From a virus, in IMG/VR virus record IMGVR_UViG_3300042863_000214, positions 1 to 64,000 of that record: 64,000 nt of DNA. One strand, written 5' to 3'. Under the pieces are notes generated by a model. It did no database searches. It was not told where the DNA came from and saw only the letters and a list, made by a program, of their open reading frames with translations. Position numbers and translations under genes: made by a program. Below are positions 7,796-15,923 of the stretch, one piece after another. Numbering within the stretch: position 1 is the first letter of the stretch; each line of letters opens with the position of its first letter.

Positions 7796-8490
7796 TATAG
7801 GCTCGATTCTTTAACAATAGTTCTCACAAGTTCCATGTCAAACTTTTGAGTTTTAAACTTCTTAACCCATACCTGCGGATCAATAACATTGCCAATGGCA
7901 CTCAACTGATCATCACGGAAATTGCCCAGCATAGCTTTGCCACTAGCACAGTTAAGAATTAGCCACGGGCTCACTTTACCATCCTTGACATCAAATACAG
8001 CTCGATTAGTACTAACATACTTAAAGTAATGATTCCACAGGGCATTATTATCAGTGGCCCAGGATTGCATGTGTGCAACACTTCTCTCTAATGCGGTCTC
8101 GACAGATTCAGTATGAATTAAGTTAATAACATATTTCTCATATAATTCATCTCTACACCAGTGATCTAATTTAACACCACTGCGTACTACATAGTCGATA
8201 AATTTGTCAGGGTATAGGGGCTTTGTGTTATTAACAAAACTTCCAAACTTTACCATAGCATTATAATATGGGCTACGTGCAAAGTCGTCATAGGTTTTGT
8301 CAACACCTAGTTGTTGCGTAATTCTATAAAATTTATTATAGGTTTGATATCCTATAAAAACATGTTTTTCATCCTTGGCCAAGTAACGTCTTTTCTGCTC
8401 GCACATGTGTACTGCAAGAGTTCTTTCTTGCATAAATTTTGATTTGCAAAACTGACAGGCGTAAGGTTTATTCACACTTAATTCTAACAT
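7795..8490 (-). CDS. Conserved phage protein with N-terminal C2H2 zinc finger
   Basis: A 231-residue protein. Residues about 10-30 form a C2H2-type finger (CQFCKSKF then HMCEQKRR). The remainder is mostly helical, with conserved aromatic segments such as FARSPYYNAMVKFG and LDHWCRDELYEKYV. I recognise the family as a conserved, uncharacterised protein of T4-like cyanophages that travels with the DnaE-like protein. Nucleic acid binding is likely from the finger but unproven. Its stop overlaps the start of the DnaE-like gene, suggesting co-translation. Confidence 0.75.
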   Translation of the reverse strand: MLELSVNKPYACQFCKSKFMQERTLAVHMCEQKRRYLAKDEKHVFIGYQTYNKFYRITQQLGVDKTYDDFARSPYYNAMVKFGSFVNNTKPLYPDKFIDYVVRSGVKLDHWCRDELYEKYVINLIHTESVETALERSVAHMQSWATDNNALWNHYFKYVSTNRAVFDVKDGKVSPWLILNCASGKAMLGNFRDDQLSAIGNVIDPQVWVKKFKTQKFDMELVRTIVKESSL

Positions 8491-8492
8491 AG

Positions 8493-8963
8493 TTAAAACA
8501 TTTTAGCAATTTGTTTATCATCAAAACCATGTGTTTGTGCTAATTTTTTAGCGTCAGCAGTAGTCATTAATTGACTCATCATTTCAATTTCATCTTGTTT
8601 TTTGTTTGGGTATATTTCTAATAAAAACTTAGATAGTTTGTTATTGCCTTGTTTTTTCTTAAAGCCAATCCATTGATGAAAAAATATCTTTTGACTTTCA
8701 TGCCCGCACATACAAAGCAATTGCCATAACAATTTTGGATGCTTCTGTAGAATATTCCAGTGCTTGTTAAAGTATTCATTAACAGTTAAAATAAAATGTT
8801 CCTGAATTTCTCGATTGCCTTGGGCATTGCTAATGTATCGATTTAAAATAAACAACTCACTCTTAAGTGCCTTCTGTTGTTCAGCATCTAACTCGTCCCA
8901 CAGGCCTTTGTAGTTCATATCAACGGCTGCAAGTTTATCTTTTAGTTCAACCTTTTCACTCAT
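8493..8963 (-). CDS. Conserved hypothetical protein of the T4-like replication block
   Basis: A 156-residue, helix-rich protein. I chose the ATG at 8963 (MSEKVELKDK) over an in-frame ATG at 8987 because AGAGG lies at the right distance before it and it overlaps the upstream stop by only eight bases. Segments LFILNRYISN, NEYFNKHWNI and HPKLLWQLLCMCG are the likely core. It vaguely recalls the clamp-loader small subunit gp62, but gp44 and gp45 are not adjacent and the match is not convincing, so no function is assigned. Confidence 0.7.
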   Translation of the reverse strand: MSEKVELKDKLAAVDMNYKGLWDELDAEQQKALKSELFILNRYISNAQGNREIQEHFILTVNEYFNKHWNILQKHPKLLWQLLCMCGHESQKIFFHQWIGFKKKQGNNKLSKFLLEIYPNKKQDEIEMMSQLMTTADAKKLAQTHGFDDKQIAKMF

Positions 8964-9261
8964 TATCATCCTCTGGAATTGTACCATTACTATGGCGCAT
9001 ACGACGAATTTCTGTTTCTTGGAACATGCGTTTTTCTTGTGCAGTTAATTCGTGCCATAGCTTACGAGGATTACCACATAGCATACATCCGGGATTACCG
9101 CAGTCCATAGCATGGTGTTTTTCTAAGCGGTGCGGTTCCTTAACTGCTTTATCTTTATCAGTTAGACCGTGTGCTTTAGCAATTTTTACTTGTTTCTTTA
9201 CAGCGTTTTCGTTCCGTTGAAGACGTTTGCTATGATTAAATTTATCTGCGTCTGTACTCAT
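8956..9261 (-). CDS. Conserved small phage protein with Cys/His motif
   Basis: A 101-residue protein with a strongly patterned centre, HHAMDCGNPGCMLCGNPRK, offering His and three Cys as a probable zinc site, flanked by a basic N-terminal half and an acidic C-terminus. Similar proteins with CGNPxCxxCGNPRK are common in T4-like cyanophages, without known function. It overlaps both neighbours by a few bases, consistent with a translationally coupled operon. Confidence 0.75.
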   Translation of the reverse strand: MSTDADKFNHSKRLQRNENAVKKQVKIAKAHGLTDKDKAVKEPHRLEKHHAMDCGNPGCMLCGNPRKLWHELTAQEKRMFQETEIRRMRHSNGTIPEDDNE

Positions 9262-9527
9262 AATGGTTTGTCCTTGCTTAGTCTATATATCATTATAGCA
9301 CGGTCCAGTGCCTTTTGTAAAGCGGGATTGGTAGGAGCCATTCGACGAATTTCACCCCACATTTTGTCTTCTATTATATGGTCGTGTGTGCTCCGCTTGC
9401 CGCTGACAGGATCCCAATTGTATCCAATTAATTTTCGTGTACTTGGGTCAGCCCCAACTTCTCTGGCATATACTTCGCCAGCGTTGCGTTCGTAAATGTA
9501 CGTTGCACCTGGTGTAAGTTTTCCCAT
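9258..9527 (-). CDS. Conserved small hypothetical protein
   Basis: An 89-residue protein (MGKLTPGATYIYERNAGEVY...) with a beta-rich N-terminal half and a helical C-terminal half. Its stop overlaps the start of the next gene, and it begins one base after the preceding stop. I associate it with uncharacterised proteins of marine T4-like phages; no motif suggests a function. Confidence 0.7.
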   Translation of the reverse strand: MGKLTPGATYIYERNAGEVYAREVGADPSTRKLIGYNWDPVSGKRSTHDHIIEDKMWGEIRRMAPTNPALQKALDRAIMIYRLSKDKPL

Positions 9528-9528
9528 A

Positions 9529-10035
9529 TTACAATAGTCTATCTAATAAAATTATTTCACTTTGACGTGATATTTCTTTAACAAAATATGCACATAACGT
9601 CTTTGGTTCATTATTTAACGGTACTGCAAGCAATTGATTATTTTTCATTTTTGGAAAATACCATTTAACATCATTATAAAAATTTACAATTTCGATCTTC
9701 TTAAATTCTAATCTAAAACTACTTAATGGGTTAAAACAGAATGCTTCAAATCCGCGATCGTTTAAGCTAGTAAGTGGCAGTATTTCAATATCACTCGCAG
9801 TAGAACTATCGCCGACTGCAATCGACCAATCAATGGGCATAGTAACTTCATCGTTACCAATTTTAAGTACCATTGCTGGACTATTAAAACTTTCTAAGAA
9901 AATTAATGGCTGAAAGAAAAAGTCAGGACTTTGTGCATCACTGTTATCTAATACAGCAAATCTCATGCTGTCATCTACCTCATCAGGTAAATTATTCAAG
10001 TCAAATGCTTGATTGTCTAAGGTTAGTATTTGCAT
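9529..10035 (-). CDS. Conserved hypothetical protein downstream of uvsW
   Basis: A 168-residue, acidic, beta-rich protein starting MQILTLDNQAFDLNNLP, with hydrophobic segments FFFQPLIFLESF and a C-terminal CAYFVKEISRQSEIILLD. No catalytic motif is visible. It is separated from uvsW by ten bases and reads in the same direction, so it is probably co-transcribed. Similar proteins sit beside uvsW in T4-like cyanophages. Confidence 0.65.
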   Translation of the reverse strand: MQILTLDNQAFDLNNLPDEVDDSMRFAVLDNSDAQSPDFFFQPLIFLESFNSPAMVLKIGNDEVTMPIDWSIAVGDSSTASDIEILPLTSLNDRGFEAFCFNPLSSFRLEFKKIEIVNFYNDVKWYFPKMKNNQLLAVPLNNEPKTLCAYFVKEISRQSEIILLDRLL

Positions 10036-10045
10036 ATTTTTGTTA

Positions 10046-11506
10046 TTATTTCCAGTCTATTTTCTCGATCGTGAACGGGTACTTAGCGTCCTTGTAAAAC
10101 TTCTTACGTTGCGTGAGATGGCGCTTGGCGTATTTGCAGGTACTTGTAACGTCCCAGATTTGGACAAAGTCTTTGTCGTCTGCACGTCTAATGCCTCGCC
10201 CAATGCTTTGTATAACCCTTGTAAAGCTCTTTCCGGACTCCACCATAACCAGATTAAAAATACGGGGGATATTAATACCCACAGCGGCCACACCGTAAGT
10301 CGCCACAATAATCTTGTTATCAACAGTTTTAATTTCATCGTATTCACTCTTTCTATCTTTAGTTTTTACTTCACCTGAAATAAAGACACTATCTGGAATT
10401 TCGTTAACAATGAATTTACCTGTCTCTATTCGATTTACCAGTACAAGGGTATTACCACTATTACTAATGCCATTTACTAGTTTTGATATAAAAATCATCC
10501 TGTCTTCATCAGTGACAAGATACTTGTATTCTTCTGCATATGACTTAAATTCAGGTAAGTCAATAAGTTGTGTTATGTTTACATGGCAGTCACTTAAAAC
10601 ACCTTGTGCTTGTAATTCATGTGCGTGAACTTCGTGTACACAGGGTCCAAGACTTACAAAAATTTGCTGTGCTTCAAAATCTTCTTTAGGTACAGTGCCA
10701 GTTAAACCCCAACGAATAGGAGCATTGTTAAAGTTCTGTGTCAGCAAATTTCTCAACACAGTAGCTTTAGCCATGTGTACCTCGTCTACCATAATTGTAG
10801 TAACACCGTCAAGAAATTCTGCAAGTGTTAATATGTCTTGCTCGTGATTTTTACTTTTCTTGTCGAGTATATTAAGACTCTGCCAAGTGGCAATAGTGTG
10901 AGTTTTATAGAGATCTTTGCGATCACCATAGTACACACCTACATCAAGGCCGCAGTTGATAAAATCTTCTTCTGTTTGTTCAACAAGACTTTTATTAGGT
11001 ACAATAGTAAATGTTCGACCGTAAGGTTCACAAATCTTTGCTAATGTTGCTGTGGTTATTGTCTTGCCAAAGCCAGTGGCAATTTCCTGTAAACACTGAG
11101 GATTTTCAAGAAATTTATTTACTACTTCAACTTGATCTTCACGCAGTCTAATTGGCTGACCTGCAAATCTGTGTCCAACAGGCCAGCATTGATCTCCCCA
11201 AAAGTCTGCTTCTACTTTAGGAAACTGCAAATTAATGGCTGCACGATTGTCGATAATTTCTGTTATCTCAACGCCGCTTTTTTCCAGTACTTCTAAGATC
11301 TTTGGCAGCTGGCTTAGGTAGCCGTTACCACCTAATCCAAATAATGTAATTGCTCCATCCCACCTACCTAACTTATATGCTGGACGATAACGAGCAGTAG
11401 GGTCCTCATACTTAAATGTATTTGCTAACTTACGTCGAATTTCAACAGGAAGTCCTTCTACCTTAAGATTTACCTCATCTTGAATGATCAATTTACACGA
11501 TGGCAT
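10046..11506 (-). CDS. uvsW: UvsW helicase
   Basis: A 486-residue superfamily 2 DNA/RNA helicase that, in T4, remodels stalled forks and Holliday junctions and removes R-loops, ending origin-dependent replication. Visible motifs: N-terminal domain of about 110 residues, Q-motif-like IRLREDQVEVV, Walker A TGFGKT (144-149), motif II DEVH, motif III LTGT, and motif VI QSIGRGIRR. Length matches T4 UvsW (about 500). Its start overlaps the upstream gene by 14 bases, so it is expressed from the promoter at 12675-12703 or further up. Confidence 0.95.
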   Translation of the reverse strand: MPSCKLIIQDEVNLKVEGLPVEIRRKLANTFKYEDPTARYRPAYKLGRWDGAITLFGLGGNGYLSQLPKILEVLEKSGVEITEIIDNRAAINLQFPKVEADFWGDQCWPVGHRFAGQPIRLREDQVEVVNKFLENPQCLQEIATGFGKTITTATLAKICEPYGRTFTIVPNKSLVEQTEEDFINCGLDVGVYYGDRKDLYKTHTIATWQSLNILDKKSKNHEQDILTLAEFLDGVTTIMVDEVHMAKATVLRNLLTQNFNNAPIRWGLTGTVPKEDFEAQQIFVSLGPCVHEVHAHELQAQGVLSDCHVNITQLIDLPEFKSYAEEYKYLVTDEDRMIFISKLVNGISNSGNTLVLVNRIETGKFIVNEIPDSVFISGEVKTKDRKSEYDEIKTVDNKIIVATYGVAAVGINIPRIFNLVMVESGKSFTRVIQSIGRGIRRADDKDFVQIWDVTSTCKYAKRHLTQRKKFYKDAKYPFTIEKIDWK

Positions 11507-12668
11507 CTACCCCTCCTAAGGGACGTTTATCATTGTAGTATACTATCAAATCAACTGAATTGCAATAGACACTGGTTTTATTGCTTTTAAAATTATTTGA
11601 GAATGATACTACACTTGATGGATACCAACCATTTTTTAGCATGAATTTTGGTAATTTATTATTTGCAATACCTGCTACCTGTGTCTGTTGATTTAATTTA
11701 GAGTTGTAATCTAATTGTGAAATTAAAGAATTAAATTCTTTGTTATTATCACTGCCACTATCAAATCTAAAATAAATCCCGATCTTATCAAGGTCACTAT
11801 TTTTCAGTGATTTTTCCAATTTTTTGAGGTTTTGTAAACACTCTTTAGAGTCATGACCGTTGAACACAAATAGTACAGGTAATCGATTTAATTTGTATAG
11901 TGCCGTAACTAACTCATCAAGTGGGGTAGTGTTACTATCAATCCATACTCGAGGTGACGGCCTGTTAGCCAGTGAATTTTTCAGTGAAATTTCTGGATTT
12001 TTTGGAAAAATTGTGAATTGAAATTTCAAGCTTCGATCGTTTAACATAATCAAATTGTCGTCTGATATCTGACCAATTTCATTATGCACCGCGGTAATTA
12101 ATTTTTCATTAGTTAAATTAAACACATCAAACTGGGTTGACTTTCTTGAGCGAATTTCTGAAATTTCTTGGTAAAATTTCATAATAATTGGATCTACTTC
12201 GAACCCATGTGATTTGAACACTGCGACTATCTGGTAGAGATTTTTTTCAGTTAGTGGTACACTATACTGCCTGTTATTAATCGACAGCATCTGACCTTCG
12301 ATGATTTTATTGAGGTCAGTGATTTGCTGTCGTAGACGTTTATTATGGGTAAATTCCACTATGATTCGGCCATCGTGGTCTTTGGATAAGAAAATTTTTC
12401 TAACCTGTTCAATCACTCTAAAGGGGTGTGTCCATGTGGGATTATCAACAACAGTGCGAGTGGTAGACGTTGGATCAAAAATATGTTGATCGTTTTCTTT
12501 GAGAATTTTTATCAGTAATTTTGACTGATTTTCAGTCAAAAATTGACCCGATGTAATTTGCCTAGCAAGACTGATTAAAACTTTTTTATCTCTGTTGGCA
12601 ATCTGAGAACTTAAGGTTTCAATGCCTTGACGGGACAGCTCTATGAGCAATGTGTCTACTGTTATCAT
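11493..12668 (-). CDS. Uncharacterised protein encoded next to UvsW
   Basis: A 391-residue protein with a helical N-terminus (about residues 1-60) and a long alpha/beta remainder; the segment around residues 245-300 (VWIDSNTTPLDEL, LPVLFVFNGHD) resembles a Rossmann-like domain. The C-terminal segment KFMLKNGWYPSSVVSF is distinctive. No Walker or metal motif is evident. Position between uvsY and uvsW suggests a recombination-linked role, an inference from context only. A consensus sigma70 promoter lies immediately upstream with six bases between the -10 and the ATG. Confidence 0.75.
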   Translation of the reverse strand: MITVDTLLIELSRQGIETLSSQIANRDKKVLISLARQITSGQFLTENQSKLLIKILKENDQHIFDPTSTTRTVVDNPTWTHPFRVIEQVRKIFLSKDHDGRIIVEFTHNKRLRQQITDLNKIIEGQMLSINNRQYSVPLTEKNLYQIVAVFKSHGFEVDPIIMKFYQEISEIRSRKSTQFDVFNLTNEKLITAVHNEIGQISDDNLIMLNDRSLKFQFTIFPKNPEISLKNSLANRPSPRVWIDSNTTPLDELVTALYKLNRLPVLFVFNGHDSKECLQNLKKLEKSLKNSDLDKIGIYFRFDSGSDNNKEFNSLISQLDYNSKLNQQTQVAGIANNKLPKFMLKNGWYPSSVVSFSNNFKSNKTSVYCNSVDLIVYYNDKRPLGGVDAIV

Positions 12669-12674
12669 AGTTAG

Positions 12675-12703
12675 ATTATACTAGAGTATAAGTTAAAAGT
12701 CAA
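12675..12703 (-). promoter_or_regulatory. Sigma70-type promoter before the uvsW operon
   Basis: Minus strand: TTGACT (12698-12703), a 17-base spacer, TATAAT (12675-12680), then CTAACT and the ATG at 12668. The promoter fills the gap after uvsY, and the predicted transcript starts at or next to the AUG. Confidence 0.7.
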
Positions 12704-12712
12704 GTTTTATGA

Positions 12713-13168
12713 TTATAACGTGGCATCTTCCATGCCAGCTACTCTAAGTTTAACAATGTTGGTTAATTGCCATTGTTTTTGATCTAATGCTTTAGTAATG
12801 CCTAGCCACTTGTTTCTCAGCAGGGCAAACTCATTGATAATTTTTTCAAAGTCAACCACATCAGACTCGCCTTCAACAAATTTTTCACAATCTCTTGATG
12901 ACAGAGCCCTTTGATAGTTTTCTAAATATTTACGGAAGTGTTGACTCTTAAGTCGTCTAAGTTCAATATTCAAATATTCCAAAATTGCTTCAATTTCTTG
13001 TAGCTGACCAAATCGTTCTTCCACAATGCCTGGCATCCTGGCAGCGGCCTTTTCAATGTTCCCCGCTATGCGAGCATCTGTCTTTGCTGCCTGTAATTCA
13101 AGTTCATAGTGTGCTACAGCATCGGGAATATACGAAATATCTTTTGAAACTTTTGTATACCAAGTCAT
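12713..13168 (-). CDS. uvsY: UvsY recombination mediator
   Basis: A 151-residue protein that in T4 helps load UvsX on gp32-covered single-stranded DNA. Recognisable by its all-helical layout and the segment FRKYLENYQRALSSRDCEKF, typical of UvsY in aquatic T4-like phages, with a C-terminal helix KQWQLTNIVKLRV. T4 UvsY is 137 residues. It lies three bases downstream of the small acidic gene that follows uvsX, giving a compact gene 32-uvsX-uvsY recombination operon. Confidence 0.9.
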   Translation of the reverse strand: MTWYTKVSKDISYIPDAVAHYELELQAAKTDARIAGNIEKAAARMPGIVEERFGQLQEIEAILEYLNIELRRLKSQHFRKYLENYQRALSSRDCEKFVEGESDVVDFEKIINEFALLRNKWLGITKALDQKQWQLTNIVKLRVAGMEDATL

Positions 13169-13171
13169 AGA

Positions 13172-13420
13172 TTATTCATCATCTTCATAAGAATCTAAAT
13201 CTTCGTCGTCGAGTTCTTCCTCGTCACTTGTTTCATCTAGATAAAAGTCAATAGCATTATCAAGGTCATCGTCAACACCAGAGGCGCCAGCCATAACCTT
13301 ATCGCTGACACCGTGATCTGCTAACAAATCAACATATCGTTCTGCTAATACGTCAAGTACTTTTTTGTCAACGTACTCTTTAAACAACATCCAAATATCA
13401 CCAATATGATTTTCGTTCAT
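13172..13420 (-). CDS. Small acidic protein between uvsX and uvsY
   Basis: An 82-residue protein. The N-terminal half is helical (IWMLFKEYVDKKVLDVLAERYVD) and the C-terminal 35 residues are almost entirely Asp and Glu. The acidic tail could mimic DNA or contact recombination proteins; this is speculation. It has a GGAG ribosome binding site and overlaps the uvsX stop by four bases. Confidence 0.7.
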   Translation of the reverse strand: MNENHIGDIWMLFKEYVDKKVLDVLAERYVDLLADHGVSDKVMAGASGVDDDLDNAIDFYLDETSDEEELDDEDLDSYEDDE

Positions 13421-14496
13421 TCTATAATTTCTCCAGTTTCTTCATCAATAGCAAGTTGTACTGTAGGAACTGGGCGAACATTATTAAATTCAAGCATGAC
13501 TTTATCAAGACATCCATCTTCATTACGTTCCCATTCCTTACGATACAATTTAATCTCTGTACCATCTGTAGAAACGTATTTAAGTCTGTTGCCATCTTTT
13601 GTAAGCAAACCTTTTGCCTCACACAGATCAGTAAGACCACTGTATGGACTCATGCCTGTTGCATAAGGAATCTCAACTTGTACTGATTCAAATGGCTTTG
13701 CATAGCGTGTTTTCATGATCTTACAAGCGGCACGGATACCATTTACTGTGGTAGTCTTGTTGCCATCGGCATCAGTTTTCAATTTCAGTTTACGCATGGC
13801 AATAACAATACTACTTGCATAAATGAAACCTTGTCCACCTGAAATTTTGTCATCTGGATCAAACATGTCTTGACTTGCGTAGGTGTGATTTGTACAAACC
13901 AATCCAACATTGTAGCTGCCAAACATGTTTACACAATTACGAACTAATGAAGTAAGTGCCTTAGGCTTACGGCCCATGTCACCTTTCATTTCGCCTGCTT
14001 CAAACTGATTAACGTCTGTTGGAGTTAACAACATACCTAATGAGTCAATGACAAACAATACTTTAGGACGAGTTGCTTCATCCATTGTTTTGTACTCTTT
14101 CATGAATTCACTAATGGTCTTTGCCACGTCGTCAATCATGGCCATATTGAGTTTTAACAATTTTTGTTCACTTGTATCTACGCCAAGTGCATGAAGCCAT
14201 TTCTCATCAAGAGCATTTTCACTGTCAACTAACACTACATAAATGCCTTGTTGTTGAGCGGCTTTGATAAGATTGCCAGAACAGATATAACTCTTACCTG
14301 CTCCTGATTCACCTGCAAGGACTGTCACTTTACCAAGTGGCACACCTTTGTTAAAATCTGAACTAATCAAATAGTTTAGAGCATAGTTGCCTGTTGAGAT
14401 CCAATCTGTAGGATCATTAAAGCCAACACCTAAGCCATCGATGCTCTTGGTTAGGGTTTTGCGGAATTTAGATAAGTCAAATGCTTTTGTTGCCAT
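13417..14496 (-). CDS. uvsX: UvsX recombinase (RecA-like)
   Basis: A 359-residue strand-exchange protein. Walker A GESGAGKS at 62-69, a Walker B-type strand VLFVIDSLGML, and the RecA-type loop GGQGFIYASSIVIAM are all visible, with an Asp/Glu-rich C-terminal tail. T4 UvsX is 391 residues. It lies downstream of gene 32 and a 63-residue gene, and upstream of uvsY, matching the usual functional grouping of these proteins. Confidence 0.96.
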   Translation of the reverse strand: MATKAFDLSKFRKTLTKSIDGLGVGFNDPTDWISTGNYALNYLISSDFNKGVPLGKVTVLAGESGAGKSYICSGNLIKAAQQQGIYVVLVDSENALDEKWLHALGVDTSEQKLLKLNMAMIDDVAKTISEFMKEYKTMDEATRPKVLFVIDSLGMLLTPTDVNQFEAGEMKGDMGRKPKALTSLVRNCVNMFGSYNVGLVCTNHTYASQDMFDPDDKISGGQGFIYASSIVIAMRKLKLKTDADGNKTTTVNGIRAACKIMKTRYAKPFESVQVEIPYATGMSPYSGLTDLCEAKGLLTKDGNRLKYVSTDGTEIKLYRKEWERNEDGCLDKVMLEFNNVRPVPTVQLAIDEETGEIIE

Positions 14497-14498
14497 GA

Positions 14499-14690
14499 TT
14501 AATTATCCAAGTCCATTGCGACCCACTCTTTGATCACTGCAATAAGTTCTTCTTCTGTATTGCACATGACCTTAGCGGTCTTCCATTCTTCTTTCTTATC
14601 GCGACCACTAACTTCTATCATGAAGCCGTTGTCATAACGATTAAGACTGATATTTTCATTTACTTTTGCGAGTTTGTTTAGTTTAGCCAT
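14499..14690 (-). CDS. Small conserved protein between gene 32 and uvsX
   Basis: A 63-residue protein (MAKLNKLAKVNENISLNRYD...). The ATG at 14690 is preceded by AGGAG at ideal spacing, which is why I prefer it to a longer in-frame reading that would start inside the hairpin. The fold looks like a small beta-sheet with a C-terminal helix (EEELIAVIKEWVAMD). Unknown function; expressed with the recombination genes. Confidence 0.75.
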   Translation of the reverse strand: MAKLNKLAKVNENISLNRYDNGFMIEVSGRDKKEEWKTAKVMCNTEEELIAVIKEWVAMDLDN

Positions 14691-14714
14691 AGTTATTCTC
14701 CTAATAGTGGCGAG

Positions 14715-14740
14715 AAGTACAGGGCGCAAACCCTGTACTT
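14715..14740 (-). promoter_or_regulatory. Perfect 10-bp hairpin after gene 32
   Basis: AAGTACAGGG and CCCTGTACTT pair perfectly around a six-base loop, 10 bases after the gene 32 stop and 24 before the next ATG. There is no run of Ts, so it is unlikely to be an intrinsic terminator. An mRNA processing or 3'-end stabilising element that sets gene 32 expression apart from uvsX is plausible. Confidence 0.6.
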
Positions 14741-14750
14741 ACTCTAACGC

Positions 14751-15761
14751 TTACTGCTTGTTACGATTGCGAATCATAGCAAGAATGTCTTCTGCACGAC
14801 CGCCACTGGCAGCTGGTGCTGATTCTTGCTTAGGTGCTGAGAATGATTTCTCAGCTGTAGCAACTTCTTCTTCCCAAGGTGCTGCATCTTCTGCGGCAGG
14901 TGCTGCTACTGGTGCAGGACGAGCAACAGGAGTTGCCTTAGGCGCAGAGTTAGGATCACCAGTTGCCTGGCCCATACCTGCTGGCTTAAAGTACTGTCCC
15001 CAGCGATCCATATCAAACGGCTCGCCATCAACACTTGCTTCAAACATTTCTTTCATAACTTTGACTTCAACGTCAGTTGGCTTCTTAGGCAAGTAATCTT
15101 TAAGATTGAACAAGCCATGTGTTTCCAAGTTAGCAGTTTCTGTACTATCCAATGGACGAGTACGGCGGCTCCACTTGCTAGTAGAGTAGTCAGCATAACC
15201 ACCTTTTGAAGTTTTGATCAACTTGAAGTCAACACCGTTGACTGGATCAGTTGGCATGTCATCCATTTCTGGATCAAGCAATGCACCCTTGATCAATTGG
15301 AAGATCTGTGGTCCGATAATAAATCGACGATTTGCATTTTCCGGACGATTTTCTTCTTTAAGACCGTCTTCAACAACGTATCCTTGGAAGATGTAGCTAC
15401 GTTTCTTCCAATACTTACGACCCATATCTTCCAATGCTGGATCTTTAAACCAACCACGTACTTCGCTCAAGATTGGACAAGCTTCGCCATACATTTCCAT
15501 GCAGGGGACATTGACGGTTACAGACTTGGAGTCAGTAGAACCTTTAACGCCGGCGAATGGCAATTTGATCATTGCACGTTCGACCCAGAAAAATGTATTG
15601 TCGGGATTTCCGTCAGGTAAAAAACGGACTGTTGATTCGGAACCTTCTTTTAAGTTCCAGAAAGGGTAAATGGAATTATCTCCACCGGTACGTTCACCGC
15701 CACCCTTTGAATTACCTTCTTGCTCTTTGAGCTTTGCTCTGATTTCAGCTAATGATGCCAT
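14751..15761 (-). CDS. 32: Single-stranded DNA-binding protein (T4 gp32)
   Basis: A 336-residue SSB that coats replication and recombination intermediates and contacts UvsX, UvsY and the replisome. It has a basic N-terminal segment (LAEIRAKLKEQE), an OB-fold core with characteristic IYPFWNLKEGSESTVRFLPDG, a Lys/Arg-rich region, an Ala/Pro-rich linker from about residue 270, and an acidic-to-basic C-terminus ending AEDILAMIRNRNKQ. Only two Cys are present (87 and 95), so the His-Cys3 zinc site of T4 gp32 is not complete. AGGAG precedes the ATG. Confidence 0.93.
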   Translation of the reverse strand: MASLAEIRAKLKEQEGNSKGGGERTGGDNSIYPFWNLKEGSESTVRFLPDGNPDNTFFWVERAMIKLPFAGVKGSTDSKSVTVNVPCMEMYGEACPILSEVRGWFKDPALEDMGRKYWKKRSYIFQGYVVEDGLKEENRPENANRRFIIGPQIFQLIKGALLDPEMDDMPTDPVNGVDFKLIKTSKGGYADYSTSKWSRRTRPLDSTETANLETHGLFNLKDYLPKKPTDVEVKVMKEMFEASVDGEPFDMDRWGQYFKPAGMGQATGDPNSAPKATPVARPAPVAAPAAEDAAPWEEEVATAEKSFSAPKQESAPAASGGRAEDILAMIRNRNKQ

Positions 15762-15820
15762 GATTATCTCCTATTGTTAGCCTAAGTTGTTTTGCATTTC
15801 TGCTAGTTTTGCCTATATCT

Positions 15821-15840
15821 ACTTTACACCATTGTAAAGT
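15821..15840 (-). promoter_or_regulatory. Perfect 8-bp inverted repeat in the gene 32 leader
   Basis: ACTTTACA-CCAT-TGTAAAGT forms a perfect stem-loop, abutting the terminator hairpin at 15841. It would lie in the 5' leader of gene 32 transcripts starting upstream. T4 gp32 represses its own translation through a leader structure; an equivalent role here is possible but not shown. Confidence 0.45.
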
Positions 15841-15873
15841 AAAAAGTGCATATATGTTATTATACGCACTTTT
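15841..15873. terminator. Intrinsic terminator between the 724-residue protein gene and gene 32
   Basis: An AAAAGTGC...GCACTTTT stem extended by TATA pairing, with A/T runs on both flanks, allowing termination in either direction. For minus-strand transcription it follows the gene ending at 15924. Confidence 0.7.
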
Positions 15874-15880
15874 ATTTATC
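15873..15880 (-). promoter_or_regulatory. Late-promoter-like GATAAATA overlapping the terminator
   Basis: The minus strand reads GATAAATA immediately before the terminator stem. A transcript starting six or seven bases downstream would lack part of the 5' arm of the stem and could escape termination to express gene 32 late in infection. This reading is inference. Confidence 0.35.
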
Positions 15881-15883
15881 ATT

Positions 15884-15899
15884 GCAAGAGATATCTTGC
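15884..15899 (-). repeat. Short inverted repeat GCAAGA-GATA-TCTTGC
   Basis: A 6-bp perfect stem with a four-base loop, 25 bases after the stop of the gene ending at 15924. It is the first of three stem-loops in this 160-base gap, which otherwise holds no gene. Confidence 0.4.
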
Positions 15900-15923
15900 T
15901 TAAATGTGATTTATTTTTGCCAA

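Noticed and set aside
8493-8963. Possible clamp-loader small subunit gp62
   Set aside because: Only vague similarity of helical segments; gp44, gp45 and the polymerase are not adjacent, so the assignment was not made.
10057-10347. Minus-strand ORF of 96 codons inside uvsW
   Set aside because: Fully contained in the uvsW 3' region in another frame, with no start signal; a shadow ORF.
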